Below are positions 50,799-58,860 of a DNA stretch of 64,000 nucleotides, one piece after another (the stretch's first letter is position 1; the number at the start of each line of letters is the position of its first letter). The stretch covers positions 1 to 64,000 of the forward strand of contig WGMC01000028.1 of the NCBI GenBank assembly GCA_016125265.1, written 5' to 3'. The notes beneath the pieces are model-generated. The model did no database searches. It was not told the origin of the DNA and saw only the letters and a list, made by a program, of their open reading frames with translations. This DNA comes from Planctomycetaceae bacterium (GTDB taxonomy: Bacteria; Planctomycetota; UBA1135; GCA-002686595). A program made the translations under genes and the position numbers.

Positions 50799-52223
50799 CT
50801 AGCCCGTCGCGGCGAAGGGGTGTCGCACGGCGTGCTCGCGCCCCGCTTCGGGCCACGGGATCAGGGCCGTGCAGCCGTCGGGCCAGCGCACCTGGGCCGC
50901 CTTCGCTGCGCGCGCGGTGCCCAGTCCGAAGTGGGCGACCGGTTCCTGTTGGCACAGGTATCCGGAGCCGCCGCACACGACCCGCGTCATCACACCCTCG
51001 TCGGTGAAGAGCTGCACGAGTGCGCCGCGCGCCGGCGCGCCCGCGCGCGTGCGCGGCGCGAACCGGATCCAGCCGTGCTCGCGCCGGCGCGCGCGGAACA
51101 GCGCGAGCGGCTGGGGTTCCTCTTCGCCGTGGCACACGAGCAGTTCGAGGCAACCGTCCCCGTCGATGTCGGCGACCACCGCGCCGGTGCCGAAGCCGCC
51201 GGGCAGCAGCGCCGCGCCCGGCGACAGTTCGTGCCAGCCATCGCCGTGGCGGCGGAACAGGCGGTTCGGCTCACCCAAGCGGTTCAAGAAGAGCTCCTCG
51301 TGGCCGTCGTTGTCGAAGTCGGCGACCACGGCCGTGCGCACTCGGCCGGGCGCACCCAGGTCGAGCGGTGTGCGGTCCCGGAAGTTGACTCCGGGGAGCT
51401 CGGGCACGAAACAGCGGTTCGGCGTCTGCCAGCCCGCAAGCACGATTCCGAGGGCGCCCGCTCCGGCGTCGAATGCCGCTCCGCCGCGGCACGCACCGCG
51501 GGGGTCCGCCACGCCGGCGATGGACGCAACTTCGCGGTAGCCGCCGCCGGGCTCGGCGACGAAGAGGAGGTTGGGCCCGTTCTCCGTGCCGATCAAGAGG
51601 TCGCTGCCCGCGGAGAGCAGTGGCCCCACCAGCACCGTGCGCGCTTGGGCAACGCGCGCGAGCCCGAGGCTTGGGCCCAGATCGACGAGCTCGTCCTCGC
51701 CCTGGTTGCGGTAGAGGCGCAGGGGACCGCCGTGGTTGGCCACGCAGAACGCGTAGCGGCCGTTGCCCTCGCGGTCGACGGCACCCGCGGAGCGCCCGGC
51801 GAAGTAGTTGGCGGCGGCGCGGTTGTGGGGCAGCTCGAAGAGGTCGCGCCACAGGCCATCTGTCAGATCGAACCAGCGGTCCGCCAAGCGCTTCGGGCCG
51901 GAGAAGCGGTCCGTGTTCACCACGTAGAGCTCTTCGCACCCGTCGCCGTCGCTGTCCCCCGCGGCCATGCCGATGGCCTGGCGCGCCACGTCGGCGAAGT
52001 CGTCGTCGGCCTCGTCCACGAGGCGGCGGCCGTCGAACCGCAGGAGCCGGTTCGCCCCGAGGAACCCGGCGACGGCCAGCGCGCGTTGGCCCGTGCCGAA
52101 GGGCTCGCACACCGCCGCGCCGTAGTGCAGCGCCCGGTGGTTGTCGGGAAGCAGATGGGAGATGTCTTCGAACACGGGGCGCGCCGGGGCCGGGCACGGC
52201 CCGCCCTCGAGGCCGCCGAGCAT
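50799..52223 (-). CDS. ASPIC/UnbV-type FG-GAP protein without signal peptide
   Basis: The 474-residue product starts MLGGLEGGPCPAPARPVFED and has no evident signal peptide. FG-GAP repeats carry Ca-binding-like loops (DSDGDGCEELYVVNTDRFSG, DFDNDGHEELFLN, DIDGDGCLELLVCHG). The C-terminal segment (about 405-470) is ASPIC/UnbV-like: GALVQLFTDEGVMTRVVCGG, CQQEPVAHFGLG and VRWPDG. The fold is that of the secreted protein at 38978 but the export signal is missing, so localisation is unclear. It is divergent from the GGDEF-like gene. Confidence 0.78.
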   Translation of the reverse strand: MLGGLEGGPCPAPARPVFEDISHLLPDNHRALHYGAAVCEPFGTGQRALAVAGFLGANRLLRFDGRRLVDEADDDFADVARQAIGMAAGDSDGDGCEELYVVNTDRFSGPKRLADRWFDLTDGLWRDLFELPHNRAAANYFAGRSAGAVDREGNGRYAFCVANHGGPLRLYRNQGEDELVDLGPSLGLARVAQARTVLVGPLLSAGSDLLIGTENGPNLLFVAEPGGGYREVASIAGVADPRGACRGGAAFDAGAGALGIVLAGWQTPNRCFVPELPGVNFRDRTPLDLGAPGRVRTAVVADFDNDGHEELFLNRLGEPNRLFRRHGDGWHELSPGAALLPGGFGTGAVVADIDGDGCLELLVCHGEEEPQPLALFRARRREHGWIRFAPRTRAGAPARGALVQLFTDEGVMTRVVCGGSGYLCQQEPVAHFGLGTARAAKAAQVRWPDGCTALIPWPEAGREHAVRHPFAATG

Positions 52224-52446
52224 GCCAGATCCCCCGAGACGGGCGCCAGGCCCGCGTCGGGCGGGCGGACCGGTGGGGAGCGGACCGCGGGACCGGTAGG
52301 CGCAGGGGCGCCAACGGCGCGCCGCCCGCCCGCTCCATTCCGAAGCGTGACCGGGGCGATACCCAGGAGGCGGTCCGGCGGCGCTGCGGGGCGCTCGCTT
52401 GGCCGTATGCTGCGCGAGCACGCCCGCGGGGCGATTCGCTGCACCG

Positions 52447-53487
52447 ATGTCCGACACCGTCGCACGCCCCCTCCTGCTCCAGGGCAGTGGCCTCTTTGGC
52501 CCCGCCGAACTGCGCCGGCTGCTGCAGGCCGAATTCGTGCGCGCCCGCCGGCACGGCTTCCCGCTGAGCTGCCTGGTCGTCGGGGTCGACCGTCTGGGGG
52601 CCCTGCACGACCTCTACGGGCGGGAGTCCAAGCTGGAGATCCAGCGGTCGGTGGGGGCCGTGCTGCACTCGGACCGCCGCATGAGCGACCTCCTGGTGCC
52701 CCTGACGGACGACCGGCTCGTGATCCTCGTGCCGCACGCATCCCTGGAGGGTGTGCGGACGCTGGTGCGCCGCCTGCAGCGCCGCGCGCGTCGGCTGCGT
52801 TTCGAGGGGGAGAGTCGGGCGCTCGAGATCACGCTCAGCGTCGGCTTGGTGCAGGGCCGCGGGGACGAGCTCGTGGACGTGGAAGCCTTCCTCGACGCTG
52901 CCGCAAAGGCGCAGGCCACCGCGAGCCAACTGGGCGGCGACCGCGCGGTGGAGGGGCGGCCCCACGTGCCCAAGCCGGCGCGCCCCAGCGGGCCCCGGGG
53001 CGACGAGACCCTGGCGGACCTCGCCGATCGGCTCGCGGCCAGCGGCGCGGGCGCTTCGCTGATCTCGGCGCTGTTCGAGCTTCTGGGCGATCGCGAACGG
53101 GCCCAGGGCCGTGCCGCACCGTCCGGTGCGCCGCCCGGCGCTGCGCCGGCGGCTCCGCAGACACCGGTGAGGCCGCCGCTGCCACAAGCCGCTCCCCAGG
53201 CAGTGCCCGCGGCCGCCACCGACCGCCGCGACGATGCGCTCGAACTGCTCGAGCGCCGCATGGGCAAGATGGCGGAGCTGCTCGAGCGGGTCGAAAGTTC
53301 CATCGCCGCCCTGCAGGGCCAGCGCTCGGATCCGGGTGTGGCTGCGCCGGCGGTGGCTGCGCGTATCGAAACCCTCGGCGCCCTGCGCGAGGAGTTGATG
53401 GGCCGCATCTTCGAGGCCAACGTGGCCCTGCGGCGCGAGGTGGACCAGCGGCACGGACCGGGGCAAGCCGACCAAACGGCTCCCTAG
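52447..53487 (+). CDS. Degenerate GGDEF-domain protein with C-terminal coiled coil
   Basis: The 346-residue product has a GGDEF fold at residues about 25-165: FPLSCLVVGVDRLGALHDLY, then VLHSDRRMSDLLVPL, and LTDDRLVILVPHASLEGVRT where the catalytic GGDEF should be. The active-site pair and the RxxD inhibitory site are missing, so it is probably a c-di-GMP or nucleotide receptor, or a structural relic, rather than a cyclase. An Ala/Pro linker (about 215-250) precedes a coiled coil (ALELLERRMGKMAELLERVE). It is the first gene of the MamK operon, 39 bases before the actin gene. Confidence 0.68.
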   Translation: MSDTVARPLLLQGSGLFGPAELRRLLQAEFVRARRHGFPLSCLVVGVDRLGALHDLYGRESKLEIQRSVGAVLHSDRRMSDLLVPLTDDRLVILVPHASLEGVRTLVRRLQRRARRLRFEGESRALEITLSVGLVQGRGDELVDVEAFLDAAAKAQATASQLGGDRAVEGRPHVPKPARPSGPRGDETLADLADRLAASGAGASLISALFELLGDRERAQGRAAPSGAPPGAAPAAPQTPVRPPLPQAAPQAVPAAATDRRDDALELLERRMGKMAELLERVESSIAALQGQRSDPGVAAPAVAARIETLGALREELMGRIFEANVALRREVDQRHGPGQADQTAP

Positions 53488-53526
53488 ATCGCCGTTCCGC
53501 GGCGAAATGCATAGGAGAGATACGAC

Positions 53527-54600
53527 ATGACAGAAGCTCAACCCAAGGACAAGAAGACCCGCGGCGGCGGTGTGTTGCACCTCGGCATCGACCTCGGCAC
53601 CTCGCGCACGTCCGTCAGCGCCAGCAACGGCATCCGCGAGACGGTGGCGTCGTACGTGGGGTATCCCAAGGACGTGGTGGCGCGCAAGTCGCTGGGCAAG
53701 GACATCCTCTACGGCAACGAAGCGATCGAGCGGCGGCTCTCGCTGGACCTCTACCGGCCGCTTGCCAAGGGTGTGATCAAGAGTTCCCTCGACGGCAAGG
53801 AGGGGCAGGACGACGCCGCGGGCAACCTGCGCGCCGCCCGCGACCTGATCGCGGAGATCGTGCGCCGCGCCCGACCCAAGGCCGACACGCTGGTGTACGC
53901 GGTGATCGGCGTGCCGGCCCAGGCCAGTGTGCAGAACAAGGAGGCGATCCTGTCGGCGGCGCGCGACTCGGTCGATTCGGTGATGTTGTGTTCGGAGCCG
54001 TTCGCGGTGGCCTATGGCCTCGACATGTTGGACGAGGCGCTCGTGATCGACATCGGCGCCGGAACGGTGGACCTCTGCCGCATGCACGGCACGATGCCGG
54101 AGGATGCCGACCAGGTCACCATGACCACCGCGGGCGACTTCGTGGACGAGCGACTGGCCGCGCTCATCAAGGAGAAACACCCGGAAGCGCAGTTCTCGAT
54201 GCAGATGGTGAAGTCCATCAAGGAGCGGCATGGGTCGGTGCTCGAGGGCATGGATCCCGCGATCGTCGAACTGCCGGTGGCCGGAAAGCCCACACCCTTC
54301 GACTTGGCGCCGCTGATCAAGAAGGCGTGTTCGGAGATGATCCCGCCGATCGTCGAAGGCCTCGCCGGGTTGATCGGCAGCTTCGACCCGGAGTTCCAGG
54401 ACCGGCTCAAGCAGCGTGTGTTGCTCGCGGGCGGCGGCAGCCAAGTGAAGGGGCTCGACACGGCGATCGAGCGGCACATGCGCGAGCGCCTCGGCTCCGG
54501 CCGTGTCGTGCGCGCCGAAGAACCCCAGTACGGCGGTTCGAACGGCGCGCTCAAGATCGCCGAGGACATGCCCGACGCCTATTGGGAACGGCTGCGCTAA
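53527..54600 (+). CDS. mamK: MamK-type actin-like protein
   Basis: The 357-residue product begins after an AGGAG site nine bases upstream. Residues about 18-30 hold the phosphate-1 loop (HLGIDLGTSRTSVSA), 175-184 the phosphate-2 loop (DIGAGTVDLC), and the adenosine site is LLAGGGSQVKGL. MamK-specific sequence is kept: a YVGYPKDVVARKSLGKDILY segment, VIGVPAQASVQNKEAILSAA, CSEPFAVAYGLDML, the GTMPEDADQVTM turn, and NGALKIAEDMPDAYWERL at the C-terminus. MamK forms dynamic filaments that align magnetosomes, but MamK-like proteins also occur without magnetosome genes; none are in this window. It probably polymerises with ATP and positions a structure or complex made by the downstream genes. Confidence 0.88.
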   Translation: MTEAQPKDKKTRGGGVLHLGIDLGTSRTSVSASNGIRETVASYVGYPKDVVARKSLGKDILYGNEAIERRLSLDLYRPLAKGVIKSSLDGKEGQDDAAGNLRAARDLIAEIVRRARPKADTLVYAVIGVPAQASVQNKEAILSAARDSVDSVMLCSEPFAVAYGLDMLDEALVIDIGAGTVDLCRMHGTMPEDADQVTMTTAGDFVDERLAALIKEKHPEAQFSMQMVKSIKERHGSVLEGMDPAIVELPVAGKPTPFDLAPLIKKACSEMIPPIVEGLAGLIGSFDPEFQDRLKQRVLLAGGGSQVKGLDTAIERHMRERLGSGRVVRAEEPQYGGSNGALKIAEDMPDAYWERLR

Positions 54601-54655
54601 TGGCTGCGGGGGCGCCGCGCAGCACTCGCGCCCCAGGCCGCGCCGGCTTCGCGCC

Positions 54656-55612
54656 ATGATCCAGTTTGCCGTGGTGCGGGAGGACCCCGCCGTCGAGTTG
54701 GAGCTGGTGCGGCGCGCCTGTGCCACGCGGGTGTTGCTCGTGGCGTCGGGGGGCTGCACCGCGCTCGCGCTGCGCGCGCAGCATCCGGAGTTGCAGCTCG
54801 TGCTCGTCGACCCCAATCCGCACCAACTGCGGTTGGTGCGCGCGAAGTTCGAGGCATTGGAGACGCTGCAAGGCCAAGAGCTCCTGCGCGCCTTCAACGT
54901 GGAGGCGACGGATCCTTCGGGCCTCTGCCAACGGGGCCGCTTCGAGGCCCTTTTCCGCGCGCTGCGGGACTTCCTCGACGCGTTCGTCGTACGGCGCGAC
55001 GAGCTCGAGGCGTTTCTTCGCGGCGCTGCGCGCGGCACCGACGGACCCATGCGCTGGTTCGCGGATCCACTTTGGACGGTTGCCTTCGATCTGCATTTCT
55101 CCGACCGGCTGTTGCACGCGCTCTTCACGCGCGCTGCGACGCAGCACACCGAACCCGGCAGCTACCCCGTCTACTTCCGCCGGGCCTTCGAGGAACTGCT
55201 CCTGGCCCCGGACTCCGGCCGCAATCGGTTCTTGCACCACGCGCTCCTGGGGACGTACTTGGACCTGCCCGGGGCTCTGCCACCCTACCTGGGCACTCGA
55301 CCGCGCGTTTCGGACATCGAACTCCGCGAAGGCACCGTAGACGCTGCACCCGACCTAGCCGACTTCGATCTGGTGGGGCTCTCCAACGTGCTCGACTGGA
55401 TGGACCAGCCCGCGTGTGCGGCCCTGGCGCTGCGCTTGGCGCGAGGTCTGCGGTCCGGAGCGTGGGTCGTCTTCCGGCAACTTGGGGCCGGCGCGCAACA
55501 CTGGAAGCACTTTGCGGAACACTTCGAAGCGCCGCCCGGCTTGGGGGACGAACTGCTGGCGATGGAGCGCAGCGGCTTCTACACCCGCGTCGTGGCCGCG
55601 AGGAGGCGATAA
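54656..55612 (+). CDS. DUF3419 family protein, BtaA-like aminocarboxypropyl transferase
   Basis: The 318-residue product begins MIQFAVVREDPAVELELVRR, matching the start of DUF3419 proteins. The SAM-binding motif I is LLVASGGCTALALRAQHPEL (residues about 28-47), followed by VLVDPNPHQLRLVRAKFEAL with the acidic ribose-binding residue. BtaA, the characterised relative, uses SAM to attach a 3-amino-3-carboxypropyl group to diacylglycerol in betaine-lipid synthesis. Residues about 240-318 resemble a methyltransferase-like closing part (FDLVGLSNVLDWMDQPACAA). No BtaB (the N-methylating partner) is next to it; the downstream genes are an oxidase-fold protein and a GNAT-like protein instead. The acceptor may therefore not be diacylglycerol. 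Confidence 0.78.
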   Translation: MIQFAVVREDPAVELELVRRACATRVLLVASGGCTALALRAQHPELQLVLVDPNPHQLRLVRAKFEALETLQGQELLRAFNVEATDPSGLCQRGRFEALFRALRDFLDAFVVRRDELEAFLRGAARGTDGPMRWFADPLWTVAFDLHFSDRLLHALFTRAATQHTEPGSYPVYFRRAFEELLLAPDSGRNRFLHHALLGTYLDLPGALPPYLGTRPRVSDIELREGTVDAAPDLADFDLVGLSNVLDWMDQPACAALALRLARGLRSGAWVVFRQLGAGAQHWKHFAEHFEAPPGLGDELLAMERSGFYTRVVAARRR

Positions 55613-55616
55613 AGCG

Positions 55617-56345
55617 ATGGAGCAACTCATGGACACGGTCGACGCGGCGCGCGAGCGCTACCTGCGCCGCGACAATCCGTACTTCGAAGCCCTGCAAAAC
55701 GGCGAGTTCGCGCGCGCGGACTTCGTCGAGACCCAGGTGCAGTTCTACTTCGCGGTTGTGTTCTTCAGCCGCCCGATGGCGGCGGTTGCGGCGAAGATCC
55801 CCCAGGCCGCGCGGCGGGTCGAAGTGCTGCGCAATGTCTGGGAAGAGCACGGCGAAGGCGACGCCGGTCTGACCCACGGGGCCACGTTCCTCGAGTTTCT
55901 CCGAAGGATCGACGGCCTCGAACCGAAGGATGTGGACGCTCGGGCGCTCTGGCCGGAAGTGCGCGCGTTCAACACGGCCCTGGTCGGCGCGTGTGTGCTC
56001 GACGAGTACCTGGTCGGAGTGGCTGTCCTCGGCATGATCGAGCGGATGTTCGCGGACATCTCGCAGTGGATCGGAGCGCTGGTGGTCGAGCGCGGCTTCC
56101 TGCAACAGGACGAGCTGGTGCACTACAAGCTGCACGCCCAACTGGACGTGCGCCACAGCGCGGATTTCTTCGACGTACTCGCCGCGCCCTGGGCCGCGGG
56201 TGAGAGTGAGCGGTACGCGATCCGCCAGGGCCTCGAGCTGGGCGGCTATGTCTTCGATCGCCTGTACCGCGACCTGTTCGCGGCCCGTGGGCGCCGACTT
56301 CTGCGCGACCCGGCCGTGCGCGGTCTGCCCCACAGCCGATCGTGA
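55617..56345 (+). CDS. Heme-oxygenase-fold diiron enzyme (HDO, PqqC/TenA-like)
   Basis: The 242-residue product starts at ATG 55617 after an AGGAGG site, four bases past the previous stop. It is all-helical with the residues of iron-containing redox enzymes: an early Glu in YFAVVFFSRPMAAVAAKIPQ, then NVWEEHGEGDAGLTHGATFL with Glu/His ligands, and a late LVHYKLHAQLDVRHSADFF with His and Asp. Members of this fold (UndA, CADD, SznF-type) use two irons and oxygen to oxidise or cleave amino and fatty acids. The cluster position suggests that it oxidises the product of the DUF3419 enzyme. A TenA-type thiaminase is the alternative but less fitting. Confidence 0.75.
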   Translation: MEQLMDTVDAARERYLRRDNPYFEALQNGEFARADFVETQVQFYFAVVFFSRPMAAVAAKIPQAARRVEVLRNVWEEHGEGDAGLTHGATFLEFLRRIDGLEPKDVDARALWPEVRAFNTALVGACVLDEYLVGVAVLGMIERMFADISQWIGALVVERGFLQQDELVHYKLHAQLDVRHSADFFDVLAAPWAAGESERYAIRQGLELGGYVFDRLYRDLFAARGRRLLRDPAVRGLPHSRS

Positions 56346-57127
56346 GTCTCGAGATTCGTTGTCTCGACGCCGACAGTGCGCAGGAGTTCGCCGCAGGCCT
56401 CTCCGCGTTGGAACGCGACGTCTGGTATCCGCTCGGCGCCGATCGTTTTCGCATCGACCACGGCCGGCGTTACACCGCCTTCTTCGAACGGCTCGGCGAG
56501 GTGCATGTGCACCTCGCGCTCGAAGCGGAGACCGTCGTCGGTGTCCTGGTCGCGGTGCTGCGGCGGTCGCCGTTCGACGGGCGGGACCTTTGGTATCTGG
56601 CCGACCTCAAGAGCCGCGGCGAAGGTGCGTCGGTGACGGCGTCGCTCTGGGGCGCGTTCCGCGACCGGGCGGGCGCGGGCCGGGGTTTCGCGGTCAGCAT
56701 GGACCCGGCGAGCGGAACGAATCGGCTCGTGCACATGGCCGTGCGCAGGCTTCGGCCGCGGCCCGCGGCCCTCGCGCGGCTCCAGTTCCACTTCCTCGAC
56801 GCGGAGGGGGCGGAGCGCGCGGTGCGCGAGCTCGAGCCGCTGCTCGGCGCGGTTTCGTTCGTCGACCTGAGCGGCGCGAAGGACCTGCGGCTCGAGTCCA
56901 CCGGCCGGCCTTGGCCTCTCCTGCACGCCCAGTTCGGGCCGTGGGCGCAAGGCGATCGGCCTCTTCTCGGCGCGCGCCGAGGATTCGCGCACGCGTTCTG
57001 CGCGGTCGAGGGCAGCCAGTTGGCGGCGCAACTCCACTCGATCGCACCCGTCGCCGCACGCGCGACGCTGTTGGCGCACGGACTCGGACTGGAGGAAGTC
57101 GGCGCGCCGCTCACCGGCGACATCTGA
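56342..57127 (+). CDS. GNAT-like acyltransferase of the MamK operon
   Basis: The 261-residue product starts at a GTG overlapping the HDO stop (GTGA). The N-terminal half follows a GNAT layout: DADSAQEFAAGLSALERDVW, then FRIDHGRRYTAFFERLG, and VHLALEAETVVGVLVAVLRR as the central strand. A later VSMDPASG is in the position of the acyl-CoA loop, although the canonical Q/RxxGxG/A motif is not clear. It resembles long-chain N-acyl amino acid synthases in size and N-terminus. As the last gene of the cluster it may N-acylate the amine made upstream. The end is seven bases from the converging sulfatase gene. Confidence 0.6.
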   Translation: MSLEIRCLDADSAQEFAAGLSALERDVWYPLGADRFRIDHGRRYTAFFERLGEVHVHLALEAETVVGVLVAVLRRSPFDGRDLWYLADLKSRGEGASVTASLWGAFRDRAGAGRGFAVSMDPASGTNRLVHMAVRRLRPRPAALARLQFHFLDAEGAERAVRELEPLLGAVSFVDLSGAKDLRLESTGRPWPLLHAQFGPWAQGDRPLLGARRGFAHAFCAVEGSQLAAQLHSIAPVAARATLLAHGLGLEEVGAPLTGDI

Positions 57128-57133
57128 CGGCGG

Positions 57134-58747
57134 TCAGCGCAGGTCGGGCCAGATGCCGCCGTCGATCACCAGGCGGTTCAAGTGCGCGCGCACGGCCGCG
57201 CCCTCTTCCACCGCGGGCGCCTCGGCATAGCCCATCGACGAAAGTTCCGCGACTTCGCGCCGGTCGAGTGCCCGGCTCGCACCGCCCCGCAGCGGCAATG
57301 CCTCGCGCGCGCGTTGGTACCTCGTGCGCAGGCGCTCGAGTTCGCCGTCCAGAACGACCAGGCGCGGGTCGCCGTCGAACAGCTCTTCGCCATAACCCAC
57401 TTCGCGCGGGTTGACCGAGCGATCGAAGTATTCCACGCGGCGCGCGCCGTCGCGGGGCAGGTGCTGGATCATCGAATGGGACCCGCGCCGCAGTGCCACC
57501 AGTCGATTGGGTGTCCACTCGCGCCGCGGGAACGAGTGCAGGACCGCGCTGTAACTTTGCTCCCCGAGTTCCGCATCGCCGCGCGCCGCGGGCGAGAGGT
57601 CGCGGCCGCTGAGGTGCGGCGGCGCGGGCAGATCGGCCAGGGAGTAGAGCGTGGGCGCGAGGTCGACGAGTCCCACCAGTCCCGGCACACGCCGCCCCGC
57701 GGGCAGACCCCTGGGCCACGCGACGATGAGAGGCACGTGCAGCGATTCGGCGTAGAGCTGGGCGCGGTGCTGTTTGGCGCCGTGTTCGAAGAACTCTTCG
57801 CCGTGGTCGGAGGTCACGACCACGATCGTGTTTTCGAGCGCCCCGCGCCGCTCCACATCGGCGATCAGCGCACCGACGCGGTCGTCGGTCCACGCGATCT
57901 CGCCGTCGTAGTAGGCGACGAGTTGGGCCAGGTCGCGTTCGTCCATGCCGGGTCGCACCGGTCCGTCCGCGGTGACACCGCGGCCGTCGATGGGGCCCAC
58001 GTAGTCCGCCTTCGTGAAGCGGTGCAAGAAGGGCTCCGGCGCGCGGTAGTCGTCGTGCGGATCGAAGATGTGCGCGAAGAGCAGCCACGGCGCGCGGTTG
58101 TCGTCCGCCTCCAAACCGTCGAGCCACGCGCCCGCGCGCCGCACGACCAGATCCGCGGTGGGACCTTGGGAGGCGAACCACTCCGGGCGCTCCGCTGCGA
58201 GCTGCGCAACCTGGCCGGTGCCCTCGCGGGCGCGCGCCTCGCGCTGCAACCGCGCCTCGCTGTCGCCGTCGAGCAGCGCGATGTCGGACACACGCTCGTA
58301 CACCTCGAACCCGGGCCCGAAACCGAAACGCGGTTCCAGGAACTTCCACGTCACGAATCCGGCGGTGCGGTACCCCGCCTTCTGGAACACTTCGGACAAG
58401 AACGTGCCCTTCATCGGCAGCACCGGCGGCCCGCCGGGCACACCGACCACTTGCCACAGGCGCTCGTCGTCGATGCCGTGCACGCTCATCGACAGCCCGG
58501 TCAGCATCGAGAGGTGCGACGGCAGGGTCCACGACGTCGGCGCAAAACATTCCTTGAAGAGCACGCCATTCGCCGCCAGGCGATCCAGGTTCGGCGACGT
58601 GGGCCGCCAATGGCCGTAGGCCGACAGGTGGTCCGCGCGCAGGGTGTCGATGCTGACCAGCAGGACGTTCGGTCGGCGGTCCTCGCGCCCTCCGCAAGCC
58701 GCGGCGAGGGCGAGGACGGCGATCGGCCACGGGCACTTCACGGGCAC
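57134..58747 (-). CDS. Sulfatase-like lipoprotein with Thr in place of the formylglycine
   Basis: The 537-residue product is a lipoprotein (VLALAAAC, Cys18, then GG). The alkaline phosphatase fold is visible: Asp34 in NVLLVSIDTLRADHLSAYG, and the nucleophile segment FAPTSWTLPSHLSMLTGL, where Thr74 occupies the position of the Cys or Ser that sulfatases convert to formylglycine. A later VVTSDHGEEFFEHGAKQHRA gives the Asp-His metal ligands. Without Cys or Ser it cannot be a formylglycine enzyme; Thr nucleophiles are known in phosphoethanolamine transferases and related hydrolases. The substrate could be a phospho- or sulfo-ester at the envelope. Confidence 0.8.
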   Translation of the reverse strand: MPVKCPWPIAVLALAAACGGREDRRPNVLLVSIDTLRADHLSAYGHWRPTSPNLDRLAANGVLFKECFAPTSWTLPSHLSMLTGLSMSVHGIDDERLWQVVGVPGGPPVLPMKGTFLSEVFQKAGYRTAGFVTWKFLEPRFGFGPGFEVYERVSDIALLDGDSEARLQREARAREGTGQVAQLAAERPEWFASQGPTADLVVRRAGAWLDGLEADDNRAPWLLFAHIFDPHDDYRAPEPFLHRFTKADYVGPIDGRGVTADGPVRPGMDERDLAQLVAYYDGEIAWTDDRVGALIADVERRGALENTIVVVTSDHGEEFFEHGAKQHRAQLYAESLHVPLIVAWPRGLPAGRRVPGLVGLVDLAPTLYSLADLPAPPHLSGRDLSPAARGDAELGEQSYSAVLHSFPRREWTPNRLVALRRGSHSMIQHLPRDGARRVEYFDRSVNPREVGYGEELFDGDPRLVVLDGELERLRTRYQRAREALPLRGGASRALDRREVAELSSMGYAEAPAVEEGAAVRAHLNRLVIDGGIWPDLR

Positions 58748-58860
58748 AACTCTGGGCGCGCTTGCGGCGGGGAGGGGACGGTTTGGCGCTCAAGCGAGCG
58801 CCAGGTCGGTCGATCCTACTGGCGGAGTCCCCCCGCCCCGCCCCGGACTCCAAAACGCCC

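Noticed and set aside
53527..54600. MreB or ParM instead of MamK for the actin-like gene
   Set aside because: The YVGYPKD, GVPAxAS, GTMP and ALKxAEDxPxxYW segments are MamK-type; MreB's membrane-loop features and mreCD neighbours are absent.
53527..57127. Magnetosome gene cluster
   Set aside because: Apart from the MamK-like gene no mamA, mamB, mamE, mamI, mamM or mamQ-like gene is recognisable in the window, so magnetosome formation cannot be claimed.
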